Source: MA-ANB-1 sp040878225 (GTDB lineage: Bacteria > Actinomycetota > Acidimicrobiia > Spongiisociales > ZC4RG35). From it: a stretch of DNA of 9,568 bases. The DNA is taken from NCBI GenBank assembly GCA_040878225.1, contig JBBDMR010000168.1, positions 1 through 9,568 on the forward strand, in the 5' to 3' direction. The translations under genes were made by a program, and so were the position numbers. Under the pieces are notes generated by a model that saw nothing but the letters and a program-made list of their open reading frames with translations, did no database searches and was not told the DNA's origin. Shown here in pieces: positions 6,379 to 9,568 of this stretch (positions are counted from its first letter, which is position 1; each line of letters starts with the position of its first letter).

Positions 6379-7272
6379 CTAGGAACCGAAGCCGAAACGG
6401 TCGAGGATCTGGCCCCGGATCTGCCAGTCCTTTTCGACCACGACGTGGAGGCTCAGGTTTACCTTCGTTCCGAATAGAACCTCGAGTTCTTCGCGGGCCT
6501 CGGTGCCGGCGATCTTCAATAACTCGCCACCTTTGCCGATGACGATCCCCTTCTGGCTCTTCCGCTCGACGATCACATCAGCGGTTATGTCGAGTAGTCC
6601 GTCGCTTCTCTGCTCCATGTCCTCGACCCGGACCAACAGAGAGTGGGGCAACTCGTCGCGGAGCCGTTCCAGGAACTTCTCCCTTACGATTTCCGACACG
6701 ACCAGCGATTCCGGCTGGTCGGTCATCATCCCCTCCGGGTAATAGCGCGGGCCTTCGGGAAGCCGCACCACGATCTCGTCGACCAGGGCCTGGAGCCCGG
6801 TTCCTTCGGTGGCGGAGATGGGCACGTAAGCAGCGAAGTCCCACTCCCCTGCCCGGACCAGCTGCTCACCGATCTCGGCCTTGGTGCCTTTGTCCGACTT
6901 GTTGACAGCCAGCACCACAGTCGACGACGCCTCTACGAGTCTCTCAGCGATCAACCGGTCGCCGGGCCCGATGGGTGCGGAGGCATCGATCAAGAAGAGC
7001 ACCACATCGGCGTCGGCGAGGGTTCCGTAGACCATGGAGTTGAGCCTCGAGCCGAGCTCGGTTCTCGGCTTGTGCAGCCCGGGGGTGTCAACCAGCACGA
7101 TCTGATACTCGGGAGTGTCAGAGTCGGGCCCGGTGACCACTCCCCTGATTGTGTTCCTGGTGGTCTGTGGCCGCGAAGAGGTAATGGTCACCTTGGTGCC
7201 GACCAGAGCGTTGACCAGGGTCGACTTGCCGACATTGGGCCGCCCGACGACGGCGACAAAACCCGACTTCAT
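6379..7272 (-). CDS. era: GTPase Era (30S ribosome assembly)
   Basis: GTPase that binds the 3' end of 16S rRNA and checks 30S maturation; 297 aa, typical. The GTPase domain has G1 GRPNVGKS (10-17), G2 in TSSRPQTTRN (31-40), G3 DTPG (62-65), G4 NKSD (124-127) and G5 SAT (153-155). The C-terminal KH domain contains the RNA-binding loop KGIVIGKGGELLKIAG, with GKGG at 246-249. The chosen ATG begins MKSGFVAVVGRPN and overlaps the corC stop in ATGA. The frame stays open for 77 more codons upstream, but that stretch is an out-of-frame reading of the end of corC and resembles no Era N-terminus. It is next to ybeY, another 16S rRNA maturation factor, as in many bacteria. There is no clear ribosome binding site, so coupling to corC is likely. 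Confidence 0.97.
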   Translation of the reverse strand: MKSGFVAVVGRPNVGKSTLVNALVGTKVTITSSRPQTTRNTIRGVVTGPDSDTPEYQIVLVDTPGLHKPRTELGSRLNSMVYGTLADADVVLFLIDASAPIGPGDRLIAERLVEASSTVVLAVNKSDKGTKAEIGEQLVRAGEWDFAAYVPISATEGTGLQALVDEIVVRLPEGPRYYPEGMMTDQPESLVVSEIVREKFLERLRDELPHSLLVRVEDMEQRSDGLLDITADVIVERKSQKGIVIGKGGELLKIAGTEAREELEVLFGTKVNLSLHVVVEKDWQIRGQILDRFGFGS

Positions 7273-8459
7273 ACGGATTCCGACTGGGTGTCTTTGACCA
7301 CGGTCAGTTCGGCGATGCGGCGGCCCTGCATCCGGGCAACAGTGAACACACAGTCTCCAACCCGGAAACTCTCGCCTTCTTCGGGGACCCGTTCGGCCAC
7401 AGCGAGCACCAGGCCGCCAACCGTGTCGGATTCTTCTTCGGGTAGCTCCACCCCGAGCTCGGCCGCCAGGTCTTCGACCGGCAGGCGGGCATCGACAGTC
7501 CACCGGCCATTGCCGGAGGCGACGAGCAGCAGCTCGTCTTCGTCGGTCTCGTCGATGATCTCGCCCACCAGCTCCTCAAGCAGGTCTTCGATTGTGATCA
7601 GCCCGGTGATGTCGCCGTACTCGTCGACGACGATCATCTGATGAACCTTCCCCACCTGCATCTCGGCGAGCAGGGTCGCCGCCAGTTTGGTCTCGGGCAC
7701 GAAATCGACAGGTCGCATCACCGCAGCCACCGATTCGGGTCGCTTGTTCCCGACGAACATCGGAAGCAGGTCCTTGACGATTACCAGCCCCACAACGTCG
7801 GAGTCGGCGGTGACGGGAATCCGCGAGTATCCCTCGTCGGTGGCGAGGGCGACGAGCTCCTCGATGGTCCCGGTCACCGGCACGGTCACCATGTCGGGGC
7901 GAGGGGTCATAACCTCTCTGACCATAGTCTCAGAGAACTGGAGGACCGACAGGATCAGCTCGCGCTCCTGTTCGTCGGAGATCTCCTCCTCGTCGTCTTC
8001 GAGTTCGTCGGTTTGGTCGACCTCGGCTTCGAAGATGAGGTCGTTGGCCCATCCTCCGAGCCGAACCGCCACCCCGAGGACGGGAGCGGACCGGTATGCG
8101 ATGCGGTGGGGGGCGACGCGGCCGAGCCCGCGGGGAAGGAGGTCGCCCACGAGAAACACGATCAAGCCAACGCCGAGGCCGAGCCAGACCGCCGCACTCG
8201 CCGCCTGATTGGCGGCCAGAGCCGCAACCCCGAGGGTGGCGCTGACCACGAGCAACGCTGAGCCGACGACACCGACCGCAGGTGCGATCACCTCGCGATC
8301 GTCAAGCATCTCGGCAACGGCCTCCGCTCCCTTCACCCCCTCGGAAGCATCCCGGAGCGCGTCGGCGCGAGGGACTCTGGTTATGGCAGTTCCCGCAGCG
8401 CGGAGCCATGCAGCAAATAGCAGGAGCAGCCCTGCGATGGCGAGGGTCAGGGCGGTCAC
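7269..8459 (-). CDS. corC: CorC/HlyC-family membrane protein (DUF21 + two CBS domains + CorC_HlyC domain)
   Basis: Integral membrane protein of 396 aa, related to CNNM/CorC magnesium (or other cation) transporters and often annotated as hemolysin family. The DUF21 part has hydrophobic segments at about 3-20, 57-83 and 88-108, and GDLLPRGLGRVAPHRIA in place of the usual GEILPK motif. A very acidic linker (about 147-167) leads to the CBS pair: VMTPRPDMVTVP (183-194) to about 236, then about 246-300 with the hallmark VDEYGDITGLITIEDLLEEL. The last ~85 residues form the CorC_HlyC domain (DTVGGLVL...). The first helix lacks the common S-x-x-E-x-A motif (it reads LRAAGTAITRV), so ion transport is not assured. 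The GTG start overlaps the ybeY stop (GTGA), with AAGGTG five bases upstream as ribosome binding site. The symbol denotes the family, not proven function. Confidence 0.9.
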   Translation of the reverse strand: MTALTLAIAGLLLLFAAWLRAAGTAITRVPRADALRDASEGVKGAEAVAEMLDDREVIAPAVGVVGSALLVVSATLGVAALAANQAASAAVWLGLGVGLIVFLVGDLLPRGLGRVAPHRIAYRSAPVLGVAVRLGGWANDLIFEAEVDQTDELEDDEEEISDEQERELILSVLQFSETMVREVMTPRPDMVTVPVTGTIEELVALATDEGYSRIPVTADSDVVGLVIVKDLLPMFVGNKRPESVAAVMRPVDFVPETKLAATLLAEMQVGKVHQMIVVDEYGDITGLITIEDLLEELVGEIIDETDEDELLLVASGNGRWTVDARLPVEDLAAELGVELPEEESDTVGGLVLAVAERVPEEGESFRVGDCVFTVARMQGRRIAELTVVKDTQSESV

Positions 8460-8920
8460 CTCCGCACCTTGCCGATCTTGGCGAGGATCTCCCTCTCCCG
8501 CTGTTCCATCGCCTCGGCCTCGTCGTCGTTCTGATGGTCGTAGCCAAGCAGGTGGAGCAGGCCGTGAACCACCATCAGTGAGATCTCGTCTTCGAAGCTC
8601 ACGCCGTACTCGTCCGACTGCCTCGAGATGTACTCAGGGGCGACGATGATGTCGCCGAGAAGCAGCGGGGGGTCGTTGAAGTCGCGCTCGGGTACCACTC
8701 CCGGCTCGAGGTCTTCGACCGGGAAGGCAAGCACATCGGTAGGTCCGGTCCGGTTGAGGAAACGCTCGTTGTAAGAGCCCATCTCCGAGTCGCTGACCAG
8801 CAGCAGGGTCACCTCGGAGCTTTCCGGATAACCCTCCCCTTCTACCACCATTACCGCTAGGGAACGGATCGCCGGAAGATCAACAGGCCAGGATTGCTCA
8901 TCGGCGACGAAAATGCTCAC
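8456..8920 (-). CDS. ybeY: Endoribonuclease YbeY (rRNA maturation factor)
   Basis: Zinc metalloprotein involved in 16S rRNA 3'-end maturation and ribosome quality control; 154 aa. The zinc signature H-x3-H-x5-H is complete in VVHGLLHLLGYDH (H119, H123, H129). The other family block is NERFLNRTGPTDVLAFP (51-67), followed by LLLGDIIVAPEYISRQ. The N-terminal half has the expected strand/helix spacing. The start is GTG (VSIFVADE), and no better in-frame start is seen. It lies inside a perfect 16-base inverted repeat and lacks a normal Shine-Dalgarno. pgpH ends 39 bases upstream, and corC overlaps the stop by 4 bases. The pgpH-ybeY-corC-era order suggests one operon joining rRNA processing with Era. 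Confidence 0.96.
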   Translation of the reverse strand: MSIFVADEQSWPVDLPAIRSLAVMVVEGEGYPESSEVTLLLVSDSEMGSYNERFLNRTGPTDVLAFPVEDLEPGVVPERDFNDPPLLLGDIIVAPEYISRQSDEYGVSFEDEISLMVVHGLLHLLGYDHQNDDEAEAMEQREREILAKIGKVRR

Positions 8921-8929
8921 GAGTGAGCA
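8914..8929. repeat. 7-2-7 perfect inverted repeat covering the ybeY start codon
   Basis: TGCTCAC and GTGAGCA are exact reverse complements separated by two bases. In the ybeY message this folds as a 6-bp stem with a CUCG tetraloop (UGCUCA-CUCG-UGAGCA), which places the GUG start across the loop/stem boundary. As DNA it resembles an operator for a dimeric repressor. Either translational or transcriptional control of ybeY is possible, and chance cannot be ruled out from one site. Confidence 0.4.
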
Positions 8930-8959
8930 CCCGTATATCGACTGAGAGGGTCGTCCACG

Positions 8960-9568
8960 TCAGGAGCCGGGGAAGTTCGGATAGGCAATGCGCTGATGGT
9001 AGTGGCCGATCAGAGACTCGAGGAAGGCAGCCCTGATCTTGGTTATGTCGGAGAGGGTGAGCGGCGACTCGCCGAGTTGTCCATCATCCATTTTCTCGTT
9101 GACGACACGGTCGACCACCTTCTCGATGGCTTGAGGCGAGGGCTCCTCGGTCTGGAACACGGCCCGGCAGGCAGCTTCGAGGCTGTCAGCCAGCATGACG
9201 ATTGCCGATTCGGCGGTCCGGGGCTTGTGGCCGACATGGCGGAAGTCCGCCGGGTCGACCTCGCCGTTCTCCTGGGATTTGGCCTTCTCGTAGAAGTACC
9301 TCATGATCCCGTCGCCGTGATGGCTGACGATGCCCATGGTCACGTCGGATGGGATCTTGTACTGGCGGGCCAGGGCAACCCCGTCGCTGACGTGACGTCT
9401 GATGATCTCCGCCGACTCCTTGGGGCTGAGCATGTCGTGGGGGTTGGCCCCGCCGAACTGGTTCTCGATGAAGTAGGTGGGGTTCTCGGTCTTGCCGAGG
9501 TCGTGGTAGTAGGCCATGGCCCTGGCGAGAAGCGCATTGGCGTTTATCGCCCGCGCTGCAGCATGAGA
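8960..9568 (-). CDS. pgpH: PgpH/YqfF-type 7TM-HD phosphodiesterase, C-terminal fragment
   Basis: Only the last 202 residues are in the window; the N-terminus, extracellular domain and seven membrane helices lie beyond the right edge. The reading frame stays open to the edge, through SHAAARAINANALLARAMAY, so the Met at 9517 is internal. The fragment is the cytosolic HD domain. It has the metal-binding HD pair in AYYHDLGK, then FIENQFGGANPHDMLSPKES, the further histidines RRHVSDGVALA and VSHHGDGIMRYFY, and the Asp of MLADSLEAACR. This pattern is that of the PgpH branch, which hydrolyses cyclic di-AMP in Listeria and relatives; activity here is inferred from family. ybeY follows after 39 bases, the arrangement also seen in Bacillus (yqfF-ybeY). 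I see no terminator between them. Confidence 0.9.
   Translation of the reverse strand, partial: SHAAARAINANALLARAMAYYHDLGKTENPTYFIENQFGGANPHDMLSPKESAEIIRRHVSDGVALARQYKIPSDVTMGIVSHHGDGIMRYFYEKAKSQENGEVDPADFRHVGHKPRTAESAIVMLADSLEAACRAVFQTEEPSPQAIEKVVDRVVNEKMDDGQLGESPLTLSDITKIRAAFLESLIGHYHQRIAYPNFPGS

Noticed and set aside
7273..7503. N-terminal extension of era by 77 codons
   Set aside because: The extension reads the corC 3' end out of frame (Arg/Gly/Pro-rich) and Era proteins begin just before the P-loop, as with the ATG at 7272.
6643..7641. A 332-codon plus-strand open frame opposite era and corC
   Set aside because: It is antisense to strongly conserved Era and CorC coding sequence and ends in low-complexity Ser/Thr-rich translation typical of shadow frames.
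9515..9517. ATG at 9517 as the start of a complete 185-aa HD protein
   Set aside because: Coding continues upstream to the window edge with conserved PgpH residues just before the HD motif, so the gene is truncated by the window.
1..9568. tRNA/rRNA genes, CRISPR arrays, insertion sequences or a new defence-type system
   Set aside because: I saw no tRNA-like cloverleaf in the gaps, no repeat-spacer pattern, no transposase and no terminal repeats; all sizeable coding regions belong to known housekeeping families.

Overview
This is a conserved housekeeping segment of a bacterial chromosome with high GC content (roughly 60% by eye). Eight of the nine protein genes lie on the minus strand. Read in the direction of transcription (right to left) they are: C-terminal end of a PgpH/YqfF-type 7TM-HD c-di-AMP phosphodiesterase, ybeY, a CorC/HlyC-family CBS membrane protein, era, [phhB on the plus strand], recO, uppS, glyQS, dnaG and rpoD. 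Genes fill nearly all the sequence. Noncoding DNA is limited to the 209-base tail after rpoD, a 111-base gap between glyQS and dnaG, a 72-base divergent gap between recO and phhB, and three spacers under 40 bases.

The likely host is an actinomycete (Actinomycetota) outside the classical mycobacteria/streptomycetes, possibly Acidimicrobiia or a relative. The reasons are high GC, a single-chain alpha2-type glycyl-tRNA synthetase, an actinobacterial-looking ybeY-corC-era-recO-uppS order, GTG starts, and possible leaderless promoters. The order also shares pgpH-ybeY-...-era-recO-gly-dnaG-sigA with Bacillus, so the locus looks like a mosaic of the two arrangements. This placement is inference; no rRNA gene is present to confirm it.

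Region by region: 1-209 holds a probable rpoD terminator and then three GC-rich hairpins with no gene. 210-3088 is the dnaG-rpoD replication/transcription pair, joined by a 4-base overlap. 3089-3199 carries a candidate leaderless dnaG promoter. 3200-6011 is the recO-uppS-glyQS run (DNA repair, cell-wall lipid carrier, tRNA charging). 6012-6378 contains the single inverted gene, phhB, with divergent promoter candidates on its left and only 13 bases to the end of era on its right. 6379-9568 is pgpH-ybeY-corC-era (c-di-AMP turnover, rRNA maturation, membrane/ion function, 30S assembly).

Four junctions have 4-base ATGA/GTGA overlaps, which implies translational coupling. Together the genes serve growth functions: initiation of transcription and replication, ribosome maturation, aminoacylation and envelope precursor supply. 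I see no tRNA or rRNA gene, mobile element, CRISPR array or defence system, and nothing that I would call a new biological system. The points most worth a second look are the inverted phhB with its apparently leaderless divergent promoters, the mosaic gene order, and the palindrome over the ybeY start.
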